The notes: a model not told the origin generated them from the sequence alone. 64,000 bases of DNA from Flavobacterium laiguense (GCF_003097655.1 NZ_QCZH01000005.1:1-64000), one strand, 5' to 3'; counted from the first letter of the stretch, positions 16,135-25,471 are shown. Made by a program: numbers and translations.

Positions 16135-16938
16135 ATGAGAATTTTATTTTTTGGCAGAGCCAATACAAGACTTGGGAAAATTATTAGAAGATGGAAACCG
16201 ATTTTAGCGTTACTCTTTATTTTTATAATTAGTTGTGGAAATAGAACATCGAGCCAAACGGTTCAAATTCAATTTGCTAAACCGATAAATGGTTTTACGG
16301 CTACGATTTACTGGACATCAAAATCCTTAAAAATCCATAGATATTTTGAAAGGGAAATGGTGGTTGGCAAAGCAATTTTGGAACTGGAAAGAACTACAGA
16401 CAAAGTGAAGTATAAAGTAGATTATAATCTTTTGATAGACACTCTTCTAGTCGATTCTGATTTTGAAAAATCGATGTATGAATGTTTTGTAAATAATAAT
16501 CTTCCGGAAGTTATAGCGATCAACAATGAAGAGAAAAAAGAAATCCTAGATAAAGAGGATCCTCTTTCTCAGGAAAGAAATGAACCTTTCTTTTTCTTTA
16601 AAGATGTGAATTTTGATGGCAATGACGAATTATTGCTTGTTGAAGAAGATTTAAAAGTAATTGGTACACATAAGACTTGGCGTGTTTTTGAATTTAAAGA
16701 TGACAAATTAGTAGAGTTCCTATATTTTCCTCCGGATGTTTTTGCTTGTGATAGAGATCGTGTCGGAAGTATCGATTATGTGAAAAAAGAAATTAGAATT
16801 AATCGATTTCGCTCTTGTTGCGATTATGAAACCGATTTTTATCGACTCGGCAAAAATTCCAAGAACAAGTTTATACTTTACAAAACCGAAACTATAAAAC
16901 AGGATAAACCTATAATTACAAAATATTATAAGGAGTAA
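16135..16938 (+). CDS. Unknown lipoprotein
   Basis: A 267-residue protein. After a basic N terminus, a hydrophobic segment (LALLFIFIISC, about 24-34) ends in a lipobox, so Cys34 is probably lipidated. The mature part contains FKDVNFDGNDELLLVEED (about 156-173), a DxNxDGxDE calcium-binding-like loop of the kind in FG-GAP and XAC2610-like proteins, and FRSCCDYETDFYRL near the C terminus. I do not recognise a family with certainty. It has its own promoter-like leader after the nuclease terminator and may be an envelope-located immunity or accessory protein. Confidence 0.6.
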   Translation: MRILFFGRANTRLGKIIRRWKPILALLFIFIISCGNRTSSQTVQIQFAKPINGFTATIYWTSKSLKIHRYFEREMVVGKAILELERTTDKVKYKVDYNLLIDTLLVDSDFEKSMYECFVNNNLPEVIAINNEEKKEILDKEDPLSQERNEPFFFFKDVNFDGNDELLLVEEDLKVIGTHKTWRVFEFKDDKLVEFLYFPPDVFACDRDRVGSIDYVKKEIRINRFRSCCDYETDFYRLGKNSKNKFILYKTETIKQDKPIITKYYKE

Positions 16939-17042
16939 TTATGCAAATAGTAATCTGAGTTTTAAAAAGTGCTTCGTGATTGAAGACCTTTGTCAAAGTC
17001 AAACATCAGAATTAGTTTTATTGAAATTATAATAAGTATAGT

Positions 17043-17468
17043 ATGGATGATTTATTTTATGAGAGAAAGGAACATCAAACCTTGTTTTGGTTGTTGGGAA
17101 ATGCCGAGTTCACGGAAGCTTTGGTCTATTTGGTTTGTAATAGGGAACATCAGAATCTGACGGTAATAGCCAGTCGTTATTCGATTGAGATTTGGAATGA
17201 ACAAGTGACAGTAGTCATTCTTCTATCTACGGGTTTACAAAATAGCGAATATCAGAGAATCAAAATTAAACCGAATTTGCATTTAGTTACATTTTCACCT
17301 GTATTTTATGATGAATTTGATTTTAATGTTCTAGATATTTCTATTATTGACCCAAAAAAATGGCTTAACGAAATGATGAAACGTCCAAAAAAAGAAGATG
17401 TTGAAAGGTTGAAAGAACTTAGCAGACTGAAAGTCTGGGTTGTTTATGAAAATATCCTGCCTAGATAA
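17043..17468 (+). CDS. Unknown small protein
   Basis: A 141-residue soluble protein I do not recognise. It has no signal peptide. The C-terminal 35 residues are charged and helical (PKKWLNEMMKRPKKEDVERLKELSRLK). It is followed by a terminator (17541-17580). It sits 104 bp after the lipoprotein gene in the accessory block. Such small charged proteins next to lipoproteins are sometimes immunity partners, but nothing in the sequence proves that here. Confidence 0.5.
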   Translation: MDDLFYERKEHQTLFWLLGNAEFTEALVYLVCNREHQNLTVIASRYSIEIWNEQVTVVILLSTGLQNSEYQRIKIKPNLHLVTFSPVFYDEFDFNVLDISIIDPKKWLNEMMKRPKKEDVERLKELSRLKVWVVYENILPR

Positions 17469-17540
17469 AATTTTGAAATATCTTAATTGAAAATGAACAC
17501 AGTTCCCTGAAGCCTTCTGACTTCGGGAGATTACAAAACA

Positions 17541-17580
17541 AACCCTTTATAAAACTTCAACCTTCTATAAAGGTTTTTTT
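17541..17580 (+). terminator. Terminator after the 141-residue protein gene
   Basis: Stem AACC(C)TTTATA (17541-17551) / TATAAAGGTT, closed over an 18-nt loop and followed by T7. Confidence 0.7.
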
Positions 17581-17666
17581 ATGCCTTTGTGAAAAAACTT
17601 TAAGCTTTTAAACCACAAATTTTAAACAAAAAAAACACTCTGCCGTACTCTGGCTGGCCCCCCGTT

Positions 17667-17674
17667 TAGATTTG
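17667..17674 (+). promoter_or_regulatory. -7 box in a GC-rich leader (second copy)
   Basis: TAGATTTG, exact TAnnTTTG match, in cgtttagatttgcag, 46 nt before the ATG at 17721. A GC-rich stretch (tggctggccccccg) precedes it. It resembles the leader at 16064-16109. Confidence 0.5.
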
Positions 17675-17720
17675 CAGCTGTAAACGAAACAGAGTAGGCA
17701 AATTTTTAAACAGTTATAAA

Positions 17721-17951
17721 ATGGCACAAATGATTATCAAAGAGAAAGAAATGATTCGCATCAACCCTTCAAACAAACAAAAATTGGAGTATTCTACCAA
17801 TGATGGTAGAACTTGGATGTCAAGACATAACGGTTCTTCGTATGGTGATTTCAGTGATTTAGTTGATAACGGGAAAGAGCTTTTGGCAACCACTTCAAAA
17901 GGGTTGTATTATTCGAAAAACGATGGGAGAACATGGATGAAAAGAGGATAG
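17721..17951 (+). CDS. 76-residue protein with two Asp-box motifs
   Basis: A very small protein with two near-identical Asp-box hairpins: STNDGRTW (25-32) and SKNDGRTW (65-72), each SxDxGxTW, spaced 40 residues apart. Asp-boxes normally punctuate six- to eight-bladed beta-propellers of sialidases and related proteins; two alone give at most half a propeller sheet pair, so the protein must oligomerise or use the motif differently. Basic, no signal peptide. Its own promoter precedes it. Function unknown. Confidence 0.65.
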   Translation: MAQMIIKEKEMIRINPSNKQKLEYSTNDGRTWMSRHNGSSYGDFSDLVDNGKELLATTSKGLYYSKNDGRTWMKRG

Positions 17952-17975
17952 AATAAACTGAAAAACAAAATAGGT

Positions 17976-18112
17976 AGAGTAGCCCTGATGGGAGCGGCAT
18001 CTCCCGATTTAGAAAAACAAGGCTTTTTTGCCGTAGTTTTTGTTAATCGGGAATACAGCGGACAGCAGGAGGAAAGGTGATGAAAAACCGAAAACGGCTG
18101 CTCCTTAATTTT
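17976..18112. ncRNA. Structured intergenic element (repeat or small RNA candidate)
   Basis: The gap 17952-18249 holds a strongly structured element beginning agccctgatgggagcggcat. A long imperfect hairpin is built from CCCGATT (18003-18009) with AATCGGG (18045-18051), GAAAAAC (18012-18018) with GTTTTTG (18036-18042), and GGC-T6-GCC at the tip. Flanking ggagc near 17990 and gctgctcct near 18107 can pair as the outer stem. I recall similar 'AGCCCTGATnGGAGCGGCAT' elements spread through Flavobacterium genomes, often beside genes or RNAs. Strand and function are unclear. Confidence 0.5.
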
Positions 18113-18133
18113 CTGTAGTATTATTATAAAATG

Positions 18134-18167
18134 AAAAACCCTTTCAGCTAAAAAACTGAAAGGGTTT
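18134..18167 (-). terminator. Terminator downstream of gcvP
   Basis: A 12-bp perfect stem AAACCCTTTCAG / CTGAAAGGGTTT (18136-18147, 18156-18167) with an 8-nt loop. A T5 run follows on the minus strand. Confidence 0.7.
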
Positions 18168-18200
18168 CTGGAATCTATGTTCTATGCTTTTTTAAATCTG

Positions 18201-18240
18201 GATTCTAAAATCGTTAATCTACTCCCGATAATTATCGGGA
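18201..18240. repeat. AATCGTTAATCTAC repeat plus 18-bp palindrome
   Basis: AAATCGTTAATCTAC (18208-18222) is identical to a 15-mer at 10581-10595. It is followed directly by the perfect palindrome TCCCGATAATTATCGGGA (18223-18240). Both lie within 50 nt of the gcvP stop. Confidence 0.6.
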
Positions 18241-18249
18241 CTTAAATCC

Positions 18250-21099
18250 CTAACTCTCCATGTAAGCTTCGATTGGTGCACAGCTACATACTAGGTTTCT
18301 GTCTCCGTAAGCGTCATCGGCTCTACGAACGGTAGGCCAGAATTTGTTTTCGGCGATATAATCCAGTGGGAAAGCGGCTTGTTCTCTGCTGTATGGGAAA
18401 TCCCAAGTTTCAGTAGTCAGCATCGCTAATGTATGAGGAGAATTCTTTAAGACATTGTTGCTGTCATCAATAGATGCTGCTTCAATTTCTTTACGAATGG
18501 CAATCATAGCGTCACAAAAACGATCCAACTCTTCTAAGTTTTCACTTTCGGTTGGTTCGATCATCAAGGTTCCGGCCACTGGGAAAGAAACGGTTGGTGC
18601 GTGGAAACCATAATCCATTAAACGTTTAGCGATATCAGTAACTTCGATTCCTTTTTGTTTGAAAGGACGACATTCCAAAATCATTTCGTGTGCTGCACGA
18701 CCCATTTCACCAGAATATAACGTATCGTAGTGACCGTTTAATTTTTCTTTGATGTAATTGGCGTTTAATATGGCGTGTTCTGTAGATTCTTTCAAACCGT
18801 CAGCCCCTAGCATCGTGATATAACCGTAAGAGATTAAGCATACTAATGCAGATCCCCAAGGTGCTGCAGAAATACCTGTAATGGCGTTTTCTCCACCTGT
18901 TGGAATAACTGGGTTGGATGGTAAGAATGGTACTAAGTGTTTGGCTACGCAAATAGGTCCTACACCTGGTCCGCCACCACCGTGAGGGATAGCGAATGTT
19001 TTGTGAAGGTTCAAGTGACAAACGTCAGCTCCAATGGTTGCTGGGTTGGTCAAACCAACTTGTGCATTCATATTGGCTCCATCCATATAAACTTGACCGC
19101 CGTTTTCGTGGATTAATTGTGTGATTTCGATAATGGCGCTTTCAAAAACTCCGTGAGTCGATGGGTAAGTAACCATCAAACACGATAAGTTGTCTTTGTG
19201 AAGAATCGCTTTTTCACGCAAATCATCTACGTCTATATTTCCGTTTTCTAATGTTTTGGTAACGATTACTTTCATACCCGCCATAGCTGCAGAAGCCGGA
19301 TTGGTTCCGTGAGCCGATGATGGAATCAAAGCAATGTTTCTGTGGTGATCGCCACGAGATTGGTGGTACGCGCGAATTACCATTAATCCTGCATACTCTC
19401 CTTGTGCACCTGAGTTAGGCTGCAAAGTTGTTCCTGCAAAACCAGTAATTACGTTTAATTGTTGTTCTAGTTTAGACAACATTTCTTGGTATCCTTGTGC
19501 TTGATCTAATGGTGCAAAAGGGTGAATGTTGTTCCAAAGTGCATTACTTAATGGCAACATTTCAGATGCAGCATTCAGTTTCATGGTACAAGAACCCAAA
19601 GAAATCATAGAGTGGTTCAATGATAAATCTTTACGCTCCAACATTTTGATGTAACGCATCATTGCAGTCTCAGAATGGAATTTGTTGAAAACATCATGTT
19701 GTAAGAAAGATGATGTTCTGTTTAAATCTTCTGGGAAATGATTTGCTTCTGATAAAGTTTCGATTGTTGTTGCTTGCTTTTCATTTGCAGCAGCGAAAAT
19801 ACCAGCTATTTTATTAATGTCGGCAATACTTGTAGTTTCATTCAAAGAGATTGAAACCGTATTTTCGTCAACATAATAGAAGTTAACTTCGTTTTGCTCT
19901 GCAATTTCTTTTACTTTTTTAGCATCGGCTTTGATTACGATAGTGTCAAAGAAAGCAGTATTGGTTTGTTGCAAACCTAGTTTTTCTAATTCGTTTGCCA
20001 AAGTAGCGGCCAAAGCGTGTACTTTATTAGCGATATACTGTAAGCCTTGTGGGCCATGGTATACAGCGTACATTCCAGCCATAACAGATAACAAAACTTG
20101 AGCAGTACAGATATTTGAAGTCGCTTTGTCACGTTTGATATGTTGCTCACGAGTTTGAAGAGCCATACGCAATGCACGATTTCCGTTAGTGTCAACCGTT
20201 ACTCCGATGATTCTTCCTGGCATAGATCTTTTGTACTCGTCTTTCGTAGCAAAGTAAGCAGCGTGTGGACCACCGTAACCTAACGGAATTCCGAAACGTT
20301 GTGTAGTTCCCACTACTACTGCAGCTCCCATTTCTCCTGGAGGCGTTAGTTTTGTTAAACTCAAAATATCGGCAGCTACGGCTACTTTTATTTCATTTGC
20401 GGCAGCTCTTGCAATAAATGCGGTATAGTCATTTACTTGACCATATTTCCCTGGGTATTGAAGGATTGCTCCAAAAAAGTCTGATGAGAAATCAAAGTTT
20501 TCGTGGTTACCAACAACCAATTCTATTCCGATTGGAGTAGAACGAGTTTCTAAAACAGATAATGTTTGTGGTAATATTTCTTCTGAAACGAAGAATTTAT
20601 TGATGTTGTTTTTCTTTTGATCACGTGATCTTACGTCGAATAACAATGCCATTGCCTCGGCAGCAGCAGTAGCTTCATCGAGTAAAGAAGCATTGGCGAT
20701 TTCCATTCCGGTAAGTTCAACTACCATAGTTTGGAAATTCAAGATAGCTTCTAGACGACCTTGAGCAATTTCGGCTTGGTAAGGAGTGTAAGCGGTGTAC
20801 CATCCTGGGTTTTCAAAAATATTTCTTTGAATAACCGCTGGAACGATAGCTTGATTGTATCCTAAACCTATGTAAGATTGGAACATTTTGTTTTTGCTTC
20901 CCAACTCGGCAATATGATTTGAATATTCATATTCGGTCATTGCAGGGTCTAAAGCAAGAGGTGCTTTTAGACGAATATCGTCCGGAAGTGTTTCATAAAC
21001 CAGTCGCTCGATGGAGTCAACTCCTATGGTTTTCAACATGTGTTGCAAGTCGGTTTCTCTCGGGCCAATGTGTCTTAAAGCAAAAGAATCTGTTTTCAT
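18250..21099 (-). CDS. gcvP: Glycine dehydrogenase (decarboxylating), P protein
   Basis: 949 residues, the fused (P1+P2) form of the glycine cleavage P protein. It decarboxylates glycine with PLP and passes aminomethyl to the lipoyl group of GcvH. The N terminus [17 protein letters not shown] is typical. The PLP Lys lies in [17 protein letters not shown] (about residue 699). [13 protein letters not shown] and [12 protein letters not shown] are other conserved blocks, and the C-terminal CSCAPIE is intact. It stands alone, away from gcvT/gcvH. A possible -7 box lies at 21223-21230. I saw no glycine riboswitch in the leader. Confidence 0.97.
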   Translation of the reverse strand: MKTDSFALRHIGPRETDLQHMLKTIGVDSIERLVYETLPDDIRLKAPLALDPAMTEYEYSNHIAELGSKNKMFQSYIGLGYNQAIVPAVIQRNIFENPGWYTAYTPYQAEIAQGRLEAILNFQTMVVELTGMEIANASLLDEATAAAEAMALLFDVRSRDQKKNNINKFFVSEEILPQTLSVLETRSTPIGIELVVGNHENFDFSSDFFGAILQYPGKYGQVNDYTAFIARAAANEIKVAVAADILSLTKLTPPGEMGAAVVVGTTQRFGIPLGYGGPHAAYFATKDEYKRSMPGRIIGVTVDTNGNRALRMALQTREQHIKRDKATSNICTAQVLLSVMAGMYAVYHGPQGLQYIANKVHALAATLANELEKLGLQQTNTAFFDTIVIKADAKKVKEIAEQNEVNFYYVDENTVSISLNETTSIADINKIAGIFAAANEKQATTIETLSEANHFPEDLNRTSSFLQHDVFNKFHSETAMMRYIKMLERKDLSLNHSMISLGSCTMKLNAASEMLPLSNALWNNIHPFAPLDQAQGYQEMLSKLEQQLNVITGFAGTTLQPNSGAQGEYAGLMVIRAYHQSRGDHHRNIALIPSSAHGTNPASAAMAGMKVIVTKTLENGNIDVDDLREKAILHKDNLSCLMVTYPSTHGVFESAIIEITQLIHENGGQVYMDGANMNAQVGLTNPATIGADVCHLNLHKTFAIPHGGGGPGVGPICVAKHLVPFLPSNPVIPTGGENAITGISAAPWGSALVCLISYGYITMLGADGLKESTEHAILNANYIKEKLNGHYDTLYSGEMGRAAHEMILECRPFKQKGIEVTDIAKRLMDYGFHAPTVSFPVAGTLMIEPTESENLEELDRFCDAMIAIRKEIEAASIDDSNNVLKNSPHTLAMLTTETWDFPYSREQAAFPLDYIAENKFWPTVRRADDAYGDRNLVCSCAPIEAYMES

Positions 21100-21222
21100 G
21101 TGTAGTTAATGTTATTTTTTAAGTCTAAAGAAAAAGCCTAACTGATTAAAGATTCATTTATATTTGATTCCAATCAGTACTATTTAATATAGAAATAAAA
21201 GCGTTGTGTTTTTTTTGTGGTG

Positions 21223-21230
21223 CAAAAATA
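21223..21230 (-). promoter_or_regulatory. Possible -7 box of gcvP
   Basis: TATTTTTG on the minus strand, an exact consensus match, about 123 nt before the gcvP ATG. It would give a leader of roughly 115 nt. No clear -33 box, so weak. Confidence 0.3.
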
Positions 21231-21326
21231 AATATTAATCTCTTAATAAAGCCCTTTTTTAACTTGATTTTATAGGGATTTTTCAACTAATGGGCTGATT
21301 TGTTAACAATTGATTAAGTTTGTTTG

Positions 21327-22136
21327 ATGAAGGTTTTAAAAAGCATTGTCCGATTTTATATAAACAGCAGTTTACATGTTGCTTTGTCTTGTTTTGCATT
21401 GGTACAAATTACCCAAATAGTGTTCCATATTTCAGAACAAAATGCAGTGGGTTATTTTGCTTTTTTGGGTACGATTGTAGGTTACAATTTTGTAAAGTAT
21501 GAAGAGTTGGCAAGGGCTAAGAGACTACAGATGCGCAAACAATTGCGCTGGATTGCTCTGTTTACTTTTGGGGCCTTTATGATGACTGGCTATTATTTTT
21601 TTCTGTTGGAACGTCTCACTCAAATAATAGCAGTAGTTTTTTTAGGATTGACCTTGCTTTATACCCTTCCGTTTTTTCCCAATAGAAAAAATGCCCGAAA
21701 TTGGGCAGGAGTAAAGATTTATATAGTGTCGTTTTGTTGGGTTGGAGCAACGGTGTTTTTGCCTTTATTGAATGCCAATGTTGCTTTTACAATAAATATA
21801 GGAATACTCTCCATACAGCGATTTATCCTGATTTTTGTTTTGATTCTCATCTTTGAAATTATTGATTTGCGACATGACAACCCTAATTTAAGAACTGTAC
21901 CGCAACAAATAGGAGTGAAGAACACCAAAATACTGGGTTTTGTTTTATTGATTCTTTTTTGTGGATTGGAAGGAGTCAATGTCAATGGCAATTTCAATTT
22001 TCAATATTTGCCATTGATTTTTGTTATTGTCATTGCCTTAGCTTTCGCCAATGAAAAACGGTCTAAATATTATACTTCGTTTTGGGTAGAAAGTATTCCT
22101 ATTGTTTGGTGGTTGTTATTGTTTTTTGTTAAATGA
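21327..22136 (+). CDS. UbiA-like prenyltransferase family membrane protein
   Basis: About 269 residues with eight or nine helices. The second Asp-rich region EIIDLRHDNPNLRTVPQQIG (about 186-205) matches the DxxxD...RTxP signature of UbiA prenyltransferases. The first NDxxD motif is not intact: the equivalent stretch reads GYNFVKYEE (about 52-60), with Phe and Tyr in place of Asp. Family members attach prenyl chains to aromatic acceptors; here the metal site may be altered or inactive. ATG 21327 is used. Confidence 0.65.
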   Translation: MKVLKSIVRFYINSSLHVALSCFALVQITQIVFHISEQNAVGYFAFLGTIVGYNFVKYEELARAKRLQMRKQLRWIALFTFGAFMMTGYYFFLLERLTQIIAVVFLGLTLLYTLPFFPNRKNARNWAGVKIYIVSFCWVGATVFLPLLNANVAFTINIGILSIQRFILIFVLILIFEIIDLRHDNPNLRTVPQQIGVKNTKILGFVLLILFCGLEGVNVNGNFNFQYLPLIFVIVIALAFANEKRSKYYTSFWVESIPIVWWLLLFFVK

Positions 22137-22164
22137 AAAAACCGAAGCATTGCTACTTCGGTTT
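22136..22164 (-). terminator. Terminator between convergent genes
   Basis: Stem AAACCGAAG / CTTCGGTTT (22139-22147, 22156-22164). The T-run is on the minus strand, so it mainly serves the M3 peptidase; it may also work for the UbiA-like gene. Confidence 0.7.
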
Positions 22165-22181
22165 ATAATATTTCTAATAAT

Positions 22182-24209
22182 CTATAATAACCCCGCTCTT
22201 TTTAACAAAGCATCTGGTTTTGGCTCCTGTCCTCTAAAACGTTTGTATAAAATCATAGGATGTTCTGTTCCTCCTTTTGAAAGCACATTTTCTTTGAACT
22301 TTTCGGCTACTTCAGTATTAAATATCCCTTCTTCTAAGAAATAATCAAATGCATCTGCATCAAGAACTTCTGCCCATTTGTAACTGTAATATCCTGAAGA
22401 ATATCCGCCCTGGAAAATATGAGAAAAGGCCGTACTCATGGCATTTTCTTTTACATCAGAATACAATTGTGTCGAAGCAAATTGTTCGGTTTCAAACGCT
22501 TTGATGTCAGTAATATTTGTAGGATCCTGTCCGTGCCAACCCATATCCAGTAGTCCAAAACTCAATTGACGCATGGTTGCCATTCCTTCTTGAAAACTTG
22601 CACTTTCTTTGATTTTTTGCACATATTCCTGCGGAATAACTTCCCCTGTTTCATAATGGTGTGCAAACAAAGCTAAAGCCTCTGGTTCGTAGCACCAATT
22701 TTCCATAATCTGACTTGGCAATTCCACAAAATCCCAATAAACAGAAGTTCCTGAAAGATTTGGGTAGGTGGTATTGGCCAGCATTCCATGCAAACCGTGA
22801 CCAAATTCATGAAACAAGGTTGTCACTTCGTTAAAGGTCAAAAGTGATGGTTTGGTTTCGGTAGGTTTTGTAAAGTTGCAAACATTCGAAATGTGCGGTC
22901 TTTCGTTCTTGCCGTCTTTGATGTATTGTGATTTGAAAGAAGTCATCCAAGCACCGTTTCGTTTTCCTTTTCTAGGAAAGAAATCAGCGTAGAAAACAGC
23001 AACCAATTCGTTGCTTTTGTCTGTTACTTCATAGGTGGTAACTTCTTCGTGGTATTTGTCAATATCGAAAATCTCAGTAAAAGTTAGTCCATATAGTTTT
23101 TCGGCAATGGTAAAAGCACCGTTCAGTACTTTCTCTAATTGAAAATAAGGTTTCAGTTTCTCGTCATCCAAATTGAATAATTGTTGCTTCAATTTTTCCG
23201 AATAATAAGCACCGTCCCATTTTTCAAGTTGTTCAATGCCGTCCAAATCTTTGGCGAAAGCCGATAATTGTTCAAATTCTTTTTGAGCTGCTGGTTTTGC
23301 TTTGGCCAATAAATCATTGGAAAACGACAATACTTTCTCTGGACTTTCGGCCATACGCTCTTCAAGAACAAAATGGGCATGGGTTTTATATCCCAAAAGA
23401 TTGGCTCTTTCGAAACGCAGTTTGGCAATTTTCAAAACAATTTCCTGATTGTCGAATTCGTTATTCTGAAAACATCTGGCGCCAAAAGCAATAGCCATTT
23501 TTTTGCGCAGTTCGCGGTTGTCTGCATACGTCACAAACGGAATGTAACTTGGATGATCCAAGGTAAAAATCCAGCCTTCCTTTTCTTGGGCTTTCGCCAA
23601 AGAACGAGCCGCTTCAATAGTGCCTTCGGGTAAACCTGCTAAATCTTTTTCATTGGTTAGATGCATTTCGAAAGCATTGGTTTCGGCCAAAACATTTTCT
23701 CCAAATTGTAAACTCAATTTCGATAATTCTTTGTCGATTTCTCGTAACTGGTTTTTCTTGTCTTCCGGCAAATTAGCTCCATTTCTGGAAAAGCTTTTGT
23801 ATTGTTTGTCCAGAAGTGTGGTTTGTTCCGGATTTAGGTTCAAAGATTCTCTTTGGTCATAAACGGTTTTTACTTTGGCAAATAAAGCGGCATTCAGACG
23901 AACGTCATTTCCAAATTCCGATAATAAAGGAGAAACGTCTTGAGCTATTTTTTGCATTTCGTCACTCGTTTCAGCAGAATTCAAATTGAAAAAAATGCTT
24001 GAAATTCGATCCAAAGTATCCCCACTGTATGATAAGGCTTCAATAGTATTTTCGAAATTGGGTTTTTCCGGATTATTTACAATGACGTCAATTTCGGCTT
24101 TAGCCAAAACAATTGCTTCTTGGAATGCAGGAAGGTAATCTTCGTTTTTTATTTTAGAAAATGGCGCCGTGTCTAGCTTGGTGTCAAATTTTTGAAGTAG
24201 GATGTTCAT
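22182..24209 (-). CDS. M3 family oligopeptidase
   Basis: A 675-residue zinc metallopeptidase of the M3 family (oligopeptidase A / Dcp type). The zinc motif HEFGHGLH sits in TTLFHEFGHGLHGML, with the third ligand in SVYWDFVELPSQIMENW about 25 residues on. The N-terminal half is helical, as usual, and the length fits oligopeptidase A/Dcp. No signal peptide, so probably cytoplasmic degradation of short peptides. It stands alone. Confidence 0.92.
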   Translation of the reverse strand: MNILLQKFDTKLDTAPFSKIKNEDYLPAFQEAIVLAKAEIDVIVNNPEKPNFENTIEALSYSGDTLDRISSIFFNLNSAETSDEMQKIAQDVSPLLSEFGNDVRLNAALFAKVKTVYDQRESLNLNPEQTTLLDKQYKSFSRNGANLPEDKKNQLREIDKELSKLSLQFGENVLAETNAFEMHLTNEKDLAGLPEGTIEAARSLAKAQEKEGWIFTLDHPSYIPFVTYADNRELRKKMAIAFGARCFQNNEFDNQEIVLKIAKLRFERANLLGYKTHAHFVLEERMAESPEKVLSFSNDLLAKAKPAAQKEFEQLSAFAKDLDGIEQLEKWDGAYYSEKLKQQLFNLDDEKLKPYFQLEKVLNGAFTIAEKLYGLTFTEIFDIDKYHEEVTTYEVTDKSNELVAVFYADFFPRKGKRNGAWMTSFKSQYIKDGKNERPHISNVCNFTKPTETKPSLLTFNEVTTLFHEFGHGLHGMLANTTYPNLSGTSVYWDFVELPSQIMENWCYEPEALALFAHHYETGEVIPQEYVQKIKESASFQEGMATMRQLSFGLLDMGWHGQDPTNITDIKAFETEQFASTQLYSDVKENAMSTAFSHIFQGGYSSGYYSYKWAEVLDADAFDYFLEEGIFNTEVAEKFKENVLSKGGTEHPMILYKRFRGQEPKPDALLKRAGLL

Positions 24210-24470
24210 GATTTAAGGATCAGTTTTGTTTCAAATAATTGAATGTTAATCGTTTGTTGTTTTATAATTTGAAGATAAAAAACAAGATGTATTTGTTAAA
24301 ATTTTCAAACATAGTGTGTTTTATCGATTATTTATATACTTTTGTCGAAGAATTAGAAATTAGTTCTGTCGACATTATAAGCTCTTTTTGTCCCAATCGA
24401 AAGAAATTTATATTAAAATACCACTATTGATAATACTAAATTTCCCCGAGTTTAGAGTTTACAATATCAA
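24210..24470. other. AT-rich intergenic region
   Basis: It separates the M3 peptidase start from the purE terminator. A 63-codon plus-strand frame from TTG 24239 has no recognisable features, and I do not treat it as a gene. No repeat or promoter of note was seen. Confidence 0.4.
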
Positions 24471-24499
24471 AAAAGCTCCTTATTTTAGGAGCTTTTTTT
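24471..24499 (-). terminator. Terminator of purE
   Basis: Stem AAAAGCTCCT / AGGAGCTTTT with a 6-nt loop, overlapping the purE stop and followed by T residues on the minus strand. Confidence 0.75.
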
Positions 24500-24983
24500 A
24501 TTTATTCAGGTTTTCCGAAGATTTATAAACTGCTTCTTTTAGTCCTTCTTTGTATGCAATGATTTTGTTAAGAATGATTTTGTCCGCACTACCAATAATT
24601 TGAGCGGCAAGGATTCCGGCATTTTTTGCCCCGTTTAAGGCTACAGTTGCAACGGGAACTCCTCCGGGCATTTGTAAAATAGACAAAACGCTATCCCAAC
24701 CATCAATAGAATTACTTGATTTTACGGGAACCCCAATCACAGGTAATGGAGACATTGAAGCTACCATTCCAGGTAAATGTGCAGCGCCTCCAGCTCCAGC
24801 AATAATTACCGAAATACCACGAGTATGGGCGTTTTTACTAAAATCAAATAACTTTTCAGGAGTTCTGTGTGCCGATACAATATCGACTTCTACGGCTATA
24901 TCAAATCCTTTTAAAATGTCTATGGCATCTTGCATTACAGGCATGTCCGAAATGCTTCCCATGATTATGGCTACTTTGCTCAT
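24498..24983 (-). CDS. purE: N5-carboxyaminoimidazole ribonucleotide mutase
   Basis: About 161 residues. Converts N5-CAIR to CAIR in purine synthesis, working with PurK. MGSISDMPVMQDA (about 7-19) is the class I PurE phosphate-binding loop, and SAHRTPEKLF with GAGGAAHLPGM (about 66-76) complete the active site. The start is ATG 24983 (MSKVAIIMGS); a longer frame to 25016 is unlikely. purK lies 775 bp upstream on the same strand with a toxin-antitoxin pair between them. A hairpin (25001-25034) lies just before the start. Confidence 0.95.
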   Translation of the reverse strand: MSKVAIIMGSISDMPVMQDAIDILKGFDIAVEVDIVSAHRTPEKLFDFSKNAHTRGISVIIAGAGGAAHLPGMVASMSPLPVIGVPVKSSNSIDGWDSVLSILQMPGGVPVATVALNGAKNAGILAAQIIGSADKIILNKIIAYKEGLKEAVYKSSENLNK

Positions 24984-25000
24984 TGTTTTTATTTTTTTTA

Positions 25001-25034
25001 TTACCACAGATTGCACAAATTTTATCTGTGGTAA
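25001..25034. repeat. 11-bp inverted repeat before purE
   Basis: TTACCACAGAT (25001-25011) / ATCTGTGGTAA (25024-25034), perfect, with a 12-nt loop, 17 nt before the purE start. No T-run on the minus strand, so it is probably a REP-like element or translation-affecting hairpin. Elements with CACAGATT recur at 57380-57493. Confidence 0.55.
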
Positions 25035-25132
25035 TTTGTGAAACTTGAGTTTGTTTGTTATTTGATTACTCTTGTCGTATTTTTACATCCTTGTCAATAT
25101 CAATTCAAAAAGAAAACGTATGATCTACGGTT

Positions 25133-25471
25133 CTAAAAATCTAAAACTATTTGGATGTTTTCTTTGAGTTTTATTTTCATGTCATTGGATACAAACCCGA
25201 TTTTTTTGATAAATCTTGAGTTATCAATGGCTCGAATTTGGTCAATCATAATATCGCTATTTTCGTTTAAACCACAACTTCCTTTAGTTATCCGGATTCT
25301 TAATATATCGGATTCGTTGTTTAGTTTGGTTGTAATTGGGCAAACTATGGTTGATGGGTGTGTTATTTCATTAAGAAAATTAGTTTGAACAATTACCACG
25401 GGGCGTACTTTTCCTGCTTCTGTGCCTATTTGAGGGTTTAAATCGGCTAGCCAAATTTCAAATTGATTCAT
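25133..25471 (-). CDS. MazF/PemK-type toxin
   Basis: A 112-residue protein: IWLADLNPQIGTEAGKVRPVVIVQ (about 5-28) is the family hallmark, ending with SGDE-like and PITTKL strands. Members are sequence-specific ribonucleases that stop growth. The start overlaps the antitoxin gene by 14 nt, so toxin translation is coupled to the antitoxin. The pair lies between purK and purE. Confidence 0.88.
   Translation of the reverse strand: MNQFEIWLADLNPQIGTEAGKVRPVVIVQTNFLNEITHPSTIVCPITTKLNNESDILRIRITKGSCGLNENSDIMIDQIRAIDNSRFIKKIGFVSNDMKIKLKENIQIVLDF

Noticed and set aside
21100..21326. Glycine riboswitch before gcvP
   Set aside because: I found no conserved tandem aptamer core in the 120-nt leader; only a weak promoter match.
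24239..24430. 63-codon plus-strand frame between the M3 peptidase and purE
   Set aside because: TTG start, no recognisable motif, AT-rich background composition and no promoter; not supported as a gene.
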